DNA of 42,665 nucleotides from Erysipelotrichales bacterium. Lineage in GTDB: Bacteria; Bacillota_I; Bacilli_A; RFN20; CAG-826. The stretch spans positions 1 to 42,665 of the forward strand of contig JAFLVA010000012.1 of NCBI GenBank assembly GCA_022508525.1. The letters are read 5' to 3'. Below, one piece after another: positions 17,902-28,141 of the stretch. Position 1 is the first letter of the stretch. The number at the start of each line of letters is the position of its first letter. A program made the position numbers and the translations under genes. The notes under the pieces were generated by a model. It was not told where the DNA came from. It ran no database searches and was given only the letters and a program-made list of their open reading frames with translations.

Positions 17902-19950
17902 ATGAAATATAAGAAATCTTTATGGATAGTTGCTTTGGCTGTATCTGTATTAGTAGGATGTTCTGATGGAACTAGTGCAAGCACTCCGAGCACAAGCGTA
18001 GGCGGCTCTGGAAACGAAACTGTAATTAAAGAAAAAGATTTAAAATCAGGTATTAAATTTTTATATGGTTACACTAGCACTTCTCAACAATACTATTGGG
18101 AAGAACTTGCATCAGATGCAGGTTTAGTAAATTATTATTACTACGATTTAGGAACTTCAAAAGATAATAATATTACTTTGCCAGATCCGGGTCATTATGG
18201 AGAATATAAATCATTGAAAGCTAATACAATGAGATTAGACAAAAAGCGCGCTCCAAGAAGAGAAGTTGAAGTTATTGATGGTGGTTATGATGAAAATGGT
18301 AATCACAAACAATTCGAAGGACCACTTTCCGAAGATGAATTTTTCTCTTATGCTAAAAAACTTTCTGAATCCGGAACTACAAGTGGAGCAAAAGAAATAA
18401 AGCTTAACTTAAAAGAAGACGTAGATTATGTTTATTGGGAAAATGAACTTGGTTATAAATCATTAGACGAAGATATTGTTTATCGTTTGTATGAAAATAA
18501 TTACTTAATTCAAGATATAACTGAAAATAAACTTGTGGCAATAGATAAGGAATTCCTTGAACACAAGGAAGTAGTAGAAAAATCTAAAGGCCGTACAACT
18601 ATTGGTAAAGTTGACAATGGAAATTATATTATTGAAGTTATGCATAAATATCCTACAGAAGGTGAAGATGAACCAGTTCTTGCTGATGGTGAAAAATATC
18701 CTATTCCAGATAACTATCGTTCTTTAACACCAGTACGTAATGGAAACACAAAACTTTCTGATTATTACGCTTTCTCAATGAATAGTGGTTTGGCTGGAAA
18801 TTTGTCAAAAGATTATTATTACAAAAAAGACAAGTATGGTAACGAAGTATTTAACAAAGGTTATGAATGGTATGCATCATCAAGAGACGCTAACGGATAT
18901 ACCACGCTTCAATACAACCGTGATATGGAATTTGATGGCATTTATTCTGGTCAAAGAGTTGTAGATACAATTTATGTAACTTTTGATACAAGTGACAAAA
19001 TTGTAACTTATGGTTATGATTACGTGTTCTATTTTTACGGAGCTCCACTACAAGCATATACCATCACATATGATTATTCTTACGAGTCAGTAGGAAATTA
19101 CATAGTTCCAGTTGGCGAAGATGCTTTGTTTGATTATAACAAATATCATGACTATGGTGCTCTTTTACCAAATTTAGAGCATGCTAAAAATAGTGAAGTT
19201 ATGGACGATAAAGCAGAAGACTTGGTTAATATGATTTTCGATGATGTTTTAGAAGATAAAATTAACGAACCAACAGGTGCTGTTTCACAAACCTATAGCT
19301 TTATTGATAAAGATCTATATAAGAGTAGTAATCGTGAAGAATTATACGCTCAATATTTAAAATCTGTCCCAGCTGGACAAACACCATTAGATTTCAATAC
19401 ATGGTATGACACTTATGAATATGATTATGATGTTGAATTTCAAACAAATTTAGATAGTTCGCTTTATAGTGACAATGTAATAGTTTCTTATTATAGTGAA
19501 CAAGGATCAGGCTTAGATGAATATTTCTATGCTGAAAGTGGAACATTCCAAAAATTCAATAAAGATGGAAAAACATACGAGATAAGAACATTTAATGGCA
19601 CAAATTCTCGTTATGGTGAAGGTAAATATACAAGCAATTGGGAATCAGATAAAGAACCACAATTATCGTTGTTTGATTTAAACTTTAATGTATTTAATAT
19701 TATTAACGATATCAGTTTCTATATTAAAGAGAGCAAAAAAGCCACATCAAATTATATGGTTCAAGTAACAGCAGAAAAAATACCAGAAGGAATAGATGAA
19801 AGCACAAATGAATTTGTTGAAGAACACTATGTAATAACAGTTCAAGCCACACAACAACAACAAATCGTTTATAATAGTGCTGGTAATGTAGAATCTGCTA
19901 CTGTCGGTGTTATTTTAACTTATGAAATTGGATTTCAAGTTATTGAATAA
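17902..19950 (+). CDS. Large lipoprotein of unknown function, Tyr/Asp-rich
   Basis: 682 residues. Signal peptide with lipobox LVGC (Cys20), then a short Ser/Thr/Gly spacer. The mature protein is rich in Tyr, Asp, Asn and Glu, has no Cys after the lipobox that I noticed, and looks largely beta-structured, with repeated patterns like ITYDYSYE and VIVSYYSEQ. I recognise no enzyme motif or named domain. GAGGAGG lies 8 bases before the start and a near-perfect promoter precedes it, so expression is probably high. It is flanked by its own promoter and terminator (monocistronic). Role: cell-surface protein, otherwise unknown. Confidence 0.75.
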   Translation: MKYKKSLWIVALAVSVLVGCSDGTSASTPSTSVGGSGNETVIKEKDLKSGIKFLYGYTSTSQQYYWEELASDAGLVNYYYYDLGTSKDNNITLPDPGHYGEYKSLKANTMRLDKKRAPRREVEVIDGGYDENGNHKQFEGPLSEDEFFSYAKKLSESGTTSGAKEIKLNLKEDVDYVYWENELGYKSLDEDIVYRLYENNYLIQDITENKLVAIDKEFLEHKEVVEKSKGRTTIGKVDNGNYIIEVMHKYPTEGEDEPVLADGEKYPIPDNYRSLTPVRNGNTKLSDYYAFSMNSGLAGNLSKDYYYKKDKYGNEVFNKGYEWYASSRDANGYTTLQYNRDMEFDGIYSGQRVVDTIYVTFDTSDKIVTYGYDYVFYFYGAPLQAYTITYDYSYESVGNYIVPVGEDALFDYNKYHDYGALLPNLEHAKNSEVMDDKAEDLVNMIFDDVLEDKINEPTGAVSQTYSFIDKDLYKSSNREELYAQYLKSVPAGQTPLDFNTWYDTYEYDYDVEFQTNLDSSLYSDNVIVSYYSEQGSGLDEYFYAESGTFQKFNKDGKTYEIRTFNGTNSRYGEGKYTSNWESDKEPQLSLFDLNFNVFNIINDISFYIKESKKATSNYMVQVTAEKIPEGIDESTNEFVEEHYVITVQATQQQQIVYNSAGNVESATVGVILTYEIGFQVIE

Positions 19951-19960
19951 TAAATAATAT

Positions 19961-19986
19961 AAGAGGAGTTCCTTAGAACTCCTCTT
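19961..19986. terminator. Terminator-like hairpin after the 17902 lipoprotein
   Basis: Perfect 11-bp stem AAGAGGAGTTC/GAACTCCTCTT with a 4-base loop. The T-run is short (CTTTACG), so efficiency is uncertain. Confidence 0.65.
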
Positions 19987-20013
19987 TACGTTTAAATGAT
20001 ATTTGCATATAAT
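19985..20013 (+). promoter_or_regulatory. Promoter of the P-type ATPase-psuG-tetR operon
   Basis: TTTACG, 17 bases, TATAAT. The -35 overlaps the right arm of the preceding terminator hairpin. A TetR-family gene is the last gene of the operon and may act here, but I saw no clear palindrome over the promoter. Confidence 0.55.
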
Positions 20014-20033
20014 TTTATTATGAGGAAAAAAAT

Positions 20034-22454
20034 GTGAAAAATGATAAATATGAACGTTTTACCCCTTCTTTAACAATTGGATTAACTAGTGATCAAGTTG
20101 AAAAAAGAAAAAAAGAAAAATTAGTTAACAAAACTTTAAGAAAAACAACAAAAACATATTGGGAAATTATTAGAGATAATGTTTTCACATTTTTTAATAT
20201 TCTTTTAACAGCTATAGCCATTTTAGAAATATACGCAAATCATGTGCAAGACATTGTTGCCTTTATGGCAGTTATGCTTGCCAATATGGTTATTGGACTT
20301 ATTCAAGATATTAGGGCAAAGAAGCTTGTTGAAAAGTTAAAAATAGCAGTTGAACCGAATGTTGAAGTAATTCGTGATGGAAAAAAACAGCAAATACCTA
20401 CTAGCGAATTAGTACTAGATGATATTTTTTACCTTGAAACCGGCAAACAAGTTAGTGTCGACGGAATAGTAAAAGAAGGTACTTTAGAAGTAGATGAATC
20501 AATAATTACAGGCGAATCTTTAAATGTAAAAAAGAAAGTTGGAGATATAATTTGCTCAGGATCTTTTGTTGTCAGTGGTAGAGCAATTGTATTAGCAGAT
20601 AAAGTTGGTAAAAATTCTTTTGCAGAACAGATTCAAGCTAAAGCAAAACAATTTAAAAGACCAAAATCGGAGTTGTTAAAATCAATCAATTGGATTTTTA
20701 GAATCATTGCAATGGTTATAATACCAATCGGAGTTGTTTTATTTTTTACAAATCATGGTCAACAAATTGGAGATGGGCAAGATGCTTTAAATGAAGCTAT
20801 TTCACATACTTCAGCTGCCATGATTGGAATGATACCATCTGGAATGTTTTTGTTTACTTCGATGACATTGGCGGTTGGAGTTCTTCGCTTAGGAAAGAAA
20901 CATACAATGGTACAAGAATTATATTCGATTGAAATGTTAGCAAGATCTAATGTGGTGTGTTTTGATAAAACAGGCACTTTAACAGATGGCACAATGAGAG
21001 TCGTAGAAATAATTAATTTATCTAATGACAAAGATATAAAATTTATTTTAGGTAATTTATTAAATGCTACTAAAGATAACAATCAATCTGCGCGTGCAAT
21101 TATTAAAGAATGCCCACTTAGTGATGAACTAAATGTAAAGACTATTATACCTTTTTCAAGTGAACGAAAATATTCAGCGGTTAGTTTTGAAAAAGAAGGA
21201 ACATATATATTAGGAGCAATTGATTTTATTGGTGTAAATATTAGTAACGAAATAGAAAATAAAATAACAAAATTAGCGTTAGATGGCAATAGAGTTTTGG
21301 CACTTGCTCATTCAAAGAACGCAATTAAAGATGATGTTTTACCAAGCAATAATAAACTTATTGCATTAATTGTTATTGCAGACAATGTTCGAAGTAGTGC
21401 AAGAGACACTATCGCGTGGTTTAAAAACAATGAAGTAGATATAAAAATTATTTCTGGTGATGACCCTATAACAGTTTCGACAATAGCAAAAAAATGTGGC
21501 GTTGAAGATTATGATAATTTTATAAATTTGGATGGCGTGTCGCTAGAAGATGTAAAAGAGATGGCAATGAAGTATACAATTTTTGGTCGAGTTAGTCCTG
21601 AGCAAAAAGCGGCAATTGTTGAAGCGTTAAAAGATAACAATAAAACTGTTGCTATGACAGGTGATGGAGTGAATGACATTATTGCTTTGAAAAGAGCAGA
21701 TTGCTCAATAGCTATGGCAAGCGGGGCAGATGCAACGAAATGTTCGGCACATTTAGTTTTAATGGATTCTGATTTCTCGCACATGCCAGAGATTGTTCAA
21801 GAAGGACGGCGTGTAGTAAATAATTTACAACAAACATGTTCTCTTTATTTAACAAAAACAATATTTGCTTTTTTAGTAACATTTATATTTGTTATTGGAA
21901 GCTTAATTTTGGGGAAGGGAGGACAATTTAATTATCCTTTCCAAACACAACATTTATATATTTGGGAATTCTTAGGAATAGGATTATCCTCATTCTTCTT
22001 ATCTCTACAACCAAATGATTCTTTAATTAAAAGTGGATTTGTTAAAAATGTATTGTGCAAAGCTCTTCCTGGTGGTGTTTCAATTGCACTTGCAATAATT
22101 CTTATCTTCGTTTTAAAAACTAATGGAGTATTTAATGAAGATGTTGCAACGACAATGGGAATGATAGCAATGTCCACTCTTTGTTTTGTTGTATTGTTGA
22201 GATGCTGTTTACCATTTAACAAATATCGTTTAACTTTGTATCTAAGTTTAGTGTCTTTAGCTATCGCTGGTTATAGCTTGATATCAGTTTTATGTGCTAA
22301 CGGACTATTTCCAATAAACTTTTTTGAAACATTCCCAGAACAATTGAGTGGAATAAATGCATTAGAATTGATAGCAGTTATTATTGTATTTAGTGGAGTA
22401 TATTTTGGTTTAGATTATATTATTAATCGTCAAAGAAAAGGTGAATTAAAATGA
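20034..22454 (+). CDS. P-type cation-transporting ATPase (CtpE/Exp7-like)
   Basis: 806-residue membrane pump. Actuator motif ITGES near 158, phosphorylated Asp311 in FDKTGTLTDG, hinge motif MTGDGVND near 541-548, and paired helices at both ends of the core. The fourth-helix motif is MIPSGM (about 266-271) instead of the PEGL of Ca2+ pumps or CPx of heavy-metal pumps; I associate this form with the Exp7/CtpE-like group. The transported cation cannot be read from the sequence. Translation starts at GTG 20034 after GAGGA; an overlapping ATG at 20032 is followed at once by TGA. Its 3' end overlaps psuG by 4 bases. Confidence 0.85.
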   Translation: MKNDKYERFTPSLTIGLTSDQVEKRKKEKLVNKTLRKTTKTYWEIIRDNVFTFFNILLTAIAILEIYANHVQDIVAFMAVMLANMVIGLIQDIRAKKLVEKLKIAVEPNVEVIRDGKKQQIPTSELVLDDIFYLETGKQVSVDGIVKEGTLEVDESIITGESLNVKKKVGDIICSGSFVVSGRAIVLADKVGKNSFAEQIQAKAKQFKRPKSELLKSINWIFRIIAMVIIPIGVVLFFTNHGQQIGDGQDALNEAISHTSAAMIGMIPSGMFLFTSMTLAVGVLRLGKKHTMVQELYSIEMLARSNVVCFDKTGTLTDGTMRVVEIINLSNDKDIKFILGNLLNATKDNNQSARAIIKECPLSDELNVKTIIPFSSERKYSAVSFEKEGTYILGAIDFIGVNISNEIENKITKLALDGNRVLALAHSKNAIKDDVLPSNNKLIALIVIADNVRSSARDTIAWFKNNEVDIKIISGDDPITVSTIAKKCGVEDYDNFINLDGVSLEDVKEMAMKYTIFGRVSPEQKAAIVEALKDNNKTVAMTGDGVNDIIALKRADCSIAMASGADATKCSAHLVLMDSDFSHMPEIVQEGRRVVNNLQQTCSLYLTKTIFAFLVTFIFVIGSLILGKGGQFNYPFQTQHLYIWEFLGIGLSSFFLSLQPNDSLIKSGFVKNVLCKALPGGVSIALAIILIFVLKTNGVFNEDVATTMGMIAMSTLCFVVLLRCCLPFNKYRLTLYLSLVSLAIAGYSLISVLCANGLFPINFFETFPEQLSGINALELIAVIIVFSGVYFGLDYIINRQRKGELK

Positions 22455-23356
22455 TTAGAGTAAGTGAAGAAGTAAGAAAAGCTTTAAAAGAAGGAAAAGC
22501 AGTAGTAGCATTGGAATCTACAATAATTTCTCATGGAATGCCATATCCTAAAAATGTAGAAACTGCGTTAAAAGTCGAAGAGGAAGTAAGAAAGCATGGT
22601 GCAATACCTGCCACCATAGGAATTATTGATGGTGTCGGTGTTGTTGGAATGAGCAATGAAGAAATAGAAGAATTTGGCAAAAGGAAAGGTGTTATAAAGA
22701 CATCAAGAAGAGATTTGCCTGTTATTTATGCGCGCAAATTATGGGGGGCTACAACGGTTGCGACAACGATGATGCTAGCAAAAGAGGCTGGCATTGAAGT
22801 GTTTGTCACAGGTGGCATCGGCGGTGTTCATCGTGGAGCACCAGAAACTTTTGATATATCTGCTGATCTTCAAGAATTAGCAAACACAGATGTTACTGTA
22901 GTATGCGCAGGTGCAAAGGCCATTTTGGATTTAAAATTAACTCTTGAGTATCTTGAGACATATGGAGTGACAGTATTAGGTTATCAAACTAAGGAATTGG
23001 CGGATTTTTATACTGCACATAGTGGTTTAAATTTGGAATACGAAATTGAAAATCCATTAGATGGAGCAAAAATTATTAAAGCAAAAAGAGAAAATCACCT
23101 AAAAGGTGGAATACTTATTGCAAATCCAATACCAGAAGAATTTGCAATGGATAAAGAAGTTATTGATAATTGCATTGATTCTGCAATTAAAGAGATGGAT
23201 AAATTAGGAATACATGGTAAAGAGTCCACCCCTTATCTATTAGCTAAGATATGTGAATTAACAGGTGGAGAATCTTTAGAATCAAACATTAGACTAGTTT
23301 TAAACAATGCCAAAATCGGCTCTCAAATTGCAGTTGAGTATGCCAAACTAAAGTAA
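22451..23356 (+). CDS. psuG: Pseudouridine-5'-phosphate glycosidase
   Basis: Splits pseudouridine 5'-phosphate into uracil and ribose 5-phosphate, salvaging the modified nucleoside from RNA turnover. 301 residues, family length. Recognisable segments: VALESTIISHGMPYPKNVE at the N-terminus, PATIGIIDGVGVVGM, KTSRRDLPVIYARKLWGATT with the active-site Lys region, FVTGGIGGVHRGAPETFDIS and a Mn2+-site-like DISADL. It overlaps the ATPase as ATGA, so it is translationally coupled. The partner kinase PsuK, often next to it, is not in this operon. Confidence 0.92.
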   Translation: MIRVSEEVRKALKEGKAVVALESTIISHGMPYPKNVETALKVEEEVRKHGAIPATIGIIDGVGVVGMSNEEIEEFGKRKGVIKTSRRDLPVIYARKLWGATTVATTMMLAKEAGIEVFVTGGIGGVHRGAPETFDISADLQELANTDVTVVCAGAKAILDLKLTLEYLETYGVTVLGYQTKELADFYTAHSGLNLEYEIENPLDGAKIIKAKRENHLKGGILIANPIPEEFAMDKEVIDNCIDSAIKEMDKLGIHGKESTPYLLAKICELTGGESLESNIRLVLNNAKIGSQIAVEYAKLK

Positions 23357-23358
23357 TT

Positions 23359-23898
23359 ATGAAAACAGAGCAAGAATTAGCAAACGCATTAAAAGAATTG
23401 ATGTCTAGAGAATCGCTAGACGATATAACTGTCAAGCGTTTAACAGATATATGTAATATAAAAAGACAGACGTTTTATTATCATTTTCGCGATATTTATG
23501 ATTTGTTGACATGGATATTTTTAAATGAAGATTTAAATAAGAATAACTCAGTGGATAAGTGGCAAGATGCAGTAAGGGTAATCGCAAAATATACGACAAA
23601 AAACAAGAGGTTTGTTCAAAATACTTTATCAAGTGCAGGAAAAGAATTGTTTGAACAATTCATTTCAAGTTATCTATACGCGGTAACTTTAACAATATTT
23701 GCTAAGTATGATAAAAAAGGTGTTGTCCCTAATGAAGATAAAAGGATGTTTGTGTCTTATTACGTTTCAGGAATTAGCAGTGCGATAATAATTTGGATTG
23801 AAAAAGGTATGAAAGAAAATGAAAACCAATTAATTAAACACCTTGAATTAGTGGTTGGAGATTTTGTTCAAGGGCTAATTCTAAAATATACAAAATGA
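23359..23898 (+). CDS. TetR-family transcriptional regulator
   Basis: 179 residues. The N-terminal helix-turn-helix is typical of TetR: LDDITVKRLTDICNIKRQTF followed by YYHFRDIYDLLTWIF. The C-terminal ligand domain resembles the TetR_C group found in dihydroxyacetone-kinase-type regulators (SYYVSGISSAIIIWIEKGMK). It starts 2 bases after the psuG stop without a clear ribosome site of its own, so translation depends on psuG. It may regulate this operon; the ligand is unknown. Confidence 0.85.
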   Translation: MKTEQELANALKELMSRESLDDITVKRLTDICNIKRQTFYYHFRDIYDLLTWIFLNEDLNKNNSVDKWQDAVRVIAKYTTKNKRFVQNTLSSAGKELFEQFISSYLYAVTLTIFAKYDKKGVVPNEDKRMFVSYYVSGISSAIIIWIEKGMKENENQLIKHLELVVGDFVQGLILKYTK

Positions 23899-24007
23899 TA
23901 CATTTTTAAAATTAATGGGTAATATTAAAAGTAGTATTTGTATAATAAAGATGATATAATTCTATTTGATAAACTTTTATAAAGTTTAAATGTTTGGAGC
24001 GATATAA
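23899..24007 (+). promoter_or_regulatory. Intergenic region with tandem TATAAT boxes
   Basis: Two -10-like TATAAT hexamers at 23941 and 23955, both with poor -35 partners, precede the next start. No terminator hairpin is visible after the TetR gene. Confidence 0.4.
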
Positions 24008-25123
24008 ATGGAAAAAAACGAATTTGGCTCAATATTTATATGTTTAATTATGTTTATATTAATGTATTTGGCCAGTATAACAGTCGTTGGTATTATTGAT
24101 GTTGAAACTAGCATACCAAAATATGCTTACATTCTCATCTGTGGAGTAATATCTGTTGTTTTGTTTACTATTGTGTATGAATTAGGACACATTATAGGAG
24201 CAAAAATCGGCAAATATAAATGTGTGTTTTTCAATTTGTTTGGCCTTTGCTTTTATAAAGATAATGAAAAATGGCGTTTTAAATTTAAAGGTTTTGATGG
24301 TATATTTTCATTCTCAGAAACTAGATTTATTCCGATTGAAACCGGAAAGAAGTCTAATCCAGCGCATTTTTTACGTGGTGGAATAGTAAGTTTTTTTGTT
24401 TCTGTTGTGATTGGATTTTTAATTTATATGATCCAACCAATCCCACAAGTTATTAGAAGCGGAGCATTAATTTATTTTGCTGTAGGTTTGATATTATTGT
24501 TATATAACGTAATTCCTATGAAAACAGATATTTTAAATGATGGATATCGTTTAAAACTTTTAGGCTCAAAAGAAAACGCAGAAGCATACAATGATTTTAT
24601 GCGTATCGAAAGTAATAATAGAAAAGACATGGCTGATGAAGAGTTTAAAGTATATGAAAAAATTACACCAATGACAGTATTAATTAATCGATATGCATAT
24701 TATAAAAGATTAGCTAACAATGATTTGACTGGTGCAGAGGAAATTGTTGATTTAATTTTAAAAGATTCTAAAGCTTTAGATAGTAATACAATATATCGTT
24801 ATCGAATCCAAAAACTATATTTTGTAATAATGACTAAATCTAAAGAAGAGGCATCAGAATATTACTGGAAAGAAATGAATTCATATGATCGTAAGTTTCT
24901 AGCCAAAGATAATTATATTCCATCTAAAAGGGTATACCTTTTAGTAAGTAGCATTATTAACGAAAGTTTCTCAGAGAGTAAGATTGCTATTGAAGGCATG
25001 AAAAAAAGAATTAATAAAATAGTTGATAAAACAGAAAAAGAAGTTGAATCAGCTCTTTATACTAAGTGTCTTGAAATGGCTGAAGAAGCACTCAAATCTA
25101 ATGAATTAACTAAATATTTTTAA
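24008..25123 (+). CDS. S2P/M50-like membrane protein with altered zinc motif
   Basis: 371 residues. Four predicted membrane helices in the first about 175 residues, then a soluble, mostly helical C-terminal half. Helix 2 contains TIVYELGHIIGAK, aligned with the HELGH zinc motif of site-2 proteases but with Tyr for the first His (codon tat). A later helix carries YNVIPMKTDILNDGYRL, matching the NxxP...DG motif that supplies the third ligand in the family. It may therefore be an inactive relative or a protease with changed metal binding. Start chosen after GGAG at about 23996. Followed by a terminator. Substrate unknown. Confidence 0.6.
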   Translation: MEKNEFGSIFICLIMFILMYLASITVVGIIDVETSIPKYAYILICGVISVVLFTIVYELGHIIGAKIGKYKCVFFNLFGLCFYKDNEKWRFKFKGFDGIFSFSETRFIPIETGKKSNPAHFLRGGIVSFFVSVVIGFLIYMIQPIPQVIRSGALIYFAVGLILLLYNVIPMKTDILNDGYRLKLLGSKENAEAYNDFMRIESNNRKDMADEEFKVYEKITPMTVLINRYAYYKRLANNDLTGAEEIVDLILKDSKALDSNTIYRYRIQKLYFVIMTKSKEEASEYYWKEMNSYDRKFLAKDNYIPSKRVYLLVSSIINESFSESKIAIEGMKKRINKIVDKTEKEVESALYTKCLEMAEEALKSNELTKYF

Positions 25124-25167
25124 ATAGTTCTAACTAAATAAATAAAGTCATATAAAATATTGTAAAT

Positions 25168-25194
25168 CCTTTAGCAGTAGCTAAAGGTTTTTTT
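25168..25194 (+). terminator. Terminator between the S2P-like gene and the Ca2+ ATPase gene
   Basis: Perfect 8-bp stem CCTTTAGC/GCTAAAGG, AGTA loop, seven T. The next start codon is only 9 bases after the T-run. Confidence 0.85.
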
Positions 25195-25203
25195 ATAACA
25201 AAT

Positions 25204-27825
25204 ATGACGAAAGAAAAATTAGAACAAAACTACTCAACATCTATCAAATCAGGGTTGCCTCAAGTCGAGGCAAATAAGAGACTAAAACAAAACGGATTAA
25301 ACGAATTAAAAAGCGAAAAAAAGCGTTCTGCAATTGTTAAATTTTTGTCGCAATTTAATGATGTTTTGATATATATTTTGCTTGTTTCTGCAGTTGTTTC
25401 ATGCTTTTTAAAAGAATTCGCCGATGCAGCAATTATTTTTATCGTTGTGTTGATAAATGGATTAGCAGGTTTTATTCAAGAAGAAAAAGTTACAAAATCT
25501 TTGGAATCATTAAAAAAAATGACAACAAGTTACGCAACTGTAAAGCGCGATGGGAAAGTCATAGAGATTCCTGCAAACGAATTGGTAGTGGGAGACATTA
25601 TTTTATTAGAAGAGGGCAAAGCAATACCAGCAGATGTTGTATTAGTTAATAATAATGGTTTGTTATGTGATGAGTCAGCATTGACAGGTGAATCACAACC
25701 TGTTTTAAAAGATGAATTTTGTGAATCTGATGACAAGACACCACTAGCCGAAAAATATAACCTTGGATTTATGTCAACGCTGGTTTTGCAAGGACACAGC
25801 GAGGCTATAGTGATAAAAACTGGGATGAAAACAGAAATTGGAAAAATAGCAGAAATGCTTGATAGCAATAAAACAGTTGAAACACCATTGCAGAAAAGAC
25901 TCGGAGATTTAGGAAAACTTTTAGGTGTTATTACTCTTCTAATTTGTGCACTTTTATTTGTTGTTGCGTTAATTCAAAAAAGAAATGTCATAGAAATGTT
26001 TATAACTTCAATTTCTCTTGCGGTGGCCGCTGTACCAGAGGGATTGCCAGCTGTTGTTACAATCGTATTAGCGATGGGAGTACAACGCTTGGCTAAAGTT
26101 AATATGGTAATTAGAAAACTACATGCTGTTGAAACACTTGGGGCCGTTGGGAAAATATTAACAGATAAAACAGGAACGTTAACAGAAAATCAGATGACAG
26201 TAACAAAAGTAAACTATGGATTAAAAACGTATTCGATTTCAAATCTAGTGGAATCAGAAGAATTAATTAAGATGTGTAAAGCTATGTATTATTGTAATAA
26301 TGCATCTATAAAGGATGCGGAGATAGGCGATCCTACAGAAATTGCGCTATTAAAATTTATTCGCATTTTTCAATTTGATAAGAACAATAAAAGAGCAGAT
26401 GAATTTCCTTTTTCTAGTGAAAGAAAATTAATGAGTGTTCTTGTATATGATCAAGATAAAATGCAATACACGAAAGGTGCATATGAAAAGATAATAGCAA
26501 AATGCGATAAAATATTTTGTGATGGGAAAGAAATATTTTTAACTAGAGAAATGATAAATTCTTTGAATTCTTTATCACTAGAAATGAGTCAAAAAGCTTT
26601 AAGAGTTATTGCTTTTGCGTATAAAAAATGCAACTCAATTACGGAAGATAAAATGGTTTTTTTGGGTTTTGTTGGAATGATTGACCCACCTAAAAGAGGT
26701 GTTAAATCTGCAATTCAAACTTTATCTAGTGCTTCAATTGATACGGTAATGATTACGGGCGACAATATTAACACGGCATTCGCAATTGCTAAAGACTTAA
26801 ATATCGCCAATTCAAAAGAAGAATGTATAGAAGGAAAAGAACTAGATAAACTTTCATCAACAGATCTTAATAAAATAGTGTTATCTAAAAAAGTATTTGC
26901 AAGAGTAACACCTTCACACAAGATTAAAATTGTCGAAGCATTTCAAAGCAACAATTTTTTAGTAGCAATGACTGGAGATGGAGTAAATGATGCACCTTCG
27001 TTAAGAAAAGCTGATGTCGGTATTGCAATGGGTAAAGGCGGCACTGATGTTGCTAAAAATGCTGCGGATATGATTTTATTAGATGATAATTATGTTTCTA
27101 TAACAAACGCTGTTAAAGAAGGAAGAGGAATATATGCAAATATAAAAAAGACGGCGTTGTTTTTATTGTCTAGTAATTTTGCAGAGGTTTTAGCAATGTT
27201 ATTAGGGATATTATTAGGATTACCAATGCCACTTATCGCTGTGCATATTTTGTGGATCAATTTAATTACTGACTCTTTACCTGCAATTGCGCTTGGTGTT
27301 GATAAAACAAGTGATGATGTTATGAATGAAAAACCTCGTTTAAAAAACGAATCTTTATTTGCCAAAGGTGGCTATTCTATATTATTTTTATATGGCATTG
27401 TAATTACTTTAGTAACGATTATAAGTTATTTTATAATTCCTTTCGTTGAAACTATTAATTGCTTTGGCCTTGATGTACATGTTTTTGAACATATGAAAGA
27501 ATTGTTAGTGAACAATGAAGAAATATTATTAAAATCACGCACATTTGCTTTTACTACTTTAGGAATATCACAACTATTTCATATGATTGGAATGAGCAAC
27601 GTTAAACAAAATATAGTGCAAATTGTAAAGAAGAAAAATTATGTTATGTTTTTAGCATTTATTATTGGAATAGTGCTTCAAATATTGGTTACAGAGATAC
27701 CATTTTTTACTTCGATATTTAAAACATATAGTTTGACAGCAAAGGAGTGGGGGTTCTTGATCTTGCTTAGTGCATTCCCTCTTTATATGCATGAAATTAT
27801 GGTTGGTTACTATGCTAAAAAATAA
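25204..27825 (+). CDS. SERCA-like Ca2+-transporting P-type ATPase
   Basis: 873-residue P2A-type pump that exports Ca2+ using ATP. LTGES near 160, VPEGLPA in helix M4 (about 277-283), phosphorylated Asp321 in [21 protein letters not shown] near 589. SERCA's Ca2+ ligands are all matched: Glu in PEGL; Asn and Glu in SSNFAEV (M5); Asn, Thr and Asp in [12 protein letters not shown] (M6). The start at 25204 gives the usual cation ATPase N-terminus ([16 protein letters not shown]). No ordinary ribosome site precedes it; the only AAAGG lies in the terminator stem 16 bases upstream. The next plus-strand gene is degV; the genes immediately downstream are convergent. Confidence 0.9.
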   Translation: MTKEKLEQNYSTSIKSGLPQVEANKRLKQNGLNELKSEKKRSAIVKFLSQFNDVLIYILLVSAVVSCFLKEFADAAIIFIVVLINGLAGFIQEEKVTKSLESLKKMTTSYATVKRDGKVIEIPANELVVGDIILLEEGKAIPADVVLVNNNGLLCDESALTGESQPVLKDEFCESDDKTPLAEKYNLGFMSTLVLQGHSEAIVIKTGMKTEIGKIAEMLDSNKTVETPLQKRLGDLGKLLGVITLLICALLFVVALIQKRNVIEMFITSISLAVAAVPEGLPAVVTIVLAMGVQRLAKVNMVIRKLHAVETLGAVGKILTDKTGTLTENQMTVTKVNYGLKTYSISNLVESEELIKMCKAMYYCNNASIKDAEIGDPTEIALLKFIRIFQFDKNNKRADEFPFSSERKLMSVLVYDQDKMQYTKGAYEKIIAKCDKIFCDGKEIFLTREMINSLNSLSLEMSQKALRVIAFAYKKCNSITEDKMVFLGFVGMIDPPKRGVKSAIQTLSSASIDTVMITGDNINTAFAIAKDLNIANSKEECIEGKELDKLSSTDLNKIVLSKKVFARVTPSHKIKIVEAFQSNNFLVAMTGDGVNDAPSLRKADVGIAMGKGGTDVAKNAADMILLDDNYVSITNAVKEGRGIYANIKKTALFLLSSNFAEVLAMLLGILLGLPMPLIAVHILWINLITDSLPAIALGVDKTSDDVMNEKPRLKNESLFAKGGYSILFLYGIVITLVTIISYFIIPFVETINCFGLDVHVFEHMKELLVNNEEILLKSRTFAFTTLGISQLFHMIGMSNVKQNIVQIVKKKNYVMFLAFIIGIVLQILVTEIPFFTSIFKTYSLTAKEWGFLILLSAFPLYMHEIMVGYYAKK

Positions 27826-27834
27826 ATTATCAAA

Positions 27835-28107
27835 TTAACGTCTTTTTTTAGGAAGACAATTATTTATTACTTTAGGCGAATAATCATCTTCATTCGTGGT
27901 ATTTATGTATTGCCCTTGTGCACTAATCATAAGTATAACTTGACCTACTAATTCAAAAAAGTTTCCAACAACATTTTGTTGCATTGGTGAAAGATTTTGC
28001 GACAAAAGAACTCCGAGAGCAGAAGTAATAATTCCAATTTCATTAGGAGTTAAATTAAGAATGTATTCAATAAAGTCGCGTACCTTTTCGTTTTGTTCGT
28101 TATTCAT
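27835..28107 (-). CDS. Small protein of unknown function
   Basis: 90 residues. A hydrophobic/amphipathic middle (LTPNEIGIITSALGVLLSQN, then QNVVGNFFELVGQVILMISA) and a basic tail ending KKRR. The pattern of a short helical protein with NEI...LSP..QN..GNF..LVGQ recalls small uncharacterised proteins common in Firmicutes, but I cannot name it. AGG lies 8 bases upstream of the start. It is transcribed toward the Ca2+ ATPase, whose stop is 9 bases away; I see no terminator hairpin between the converging genes. Confidence 0.6.
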   Translation of the reverse strand: MNNEQNEKVRDFIEYILNLTPNEIGIITSALGVLLSQNLSPMQQNVVGNFFELVGQVILMISAQGQYINTTNEDDYSPKVINNCLPKKRR

Positions 28108-28141
28108 ATTTTACCTAGTATAAATAATATGAAAACGGCAA

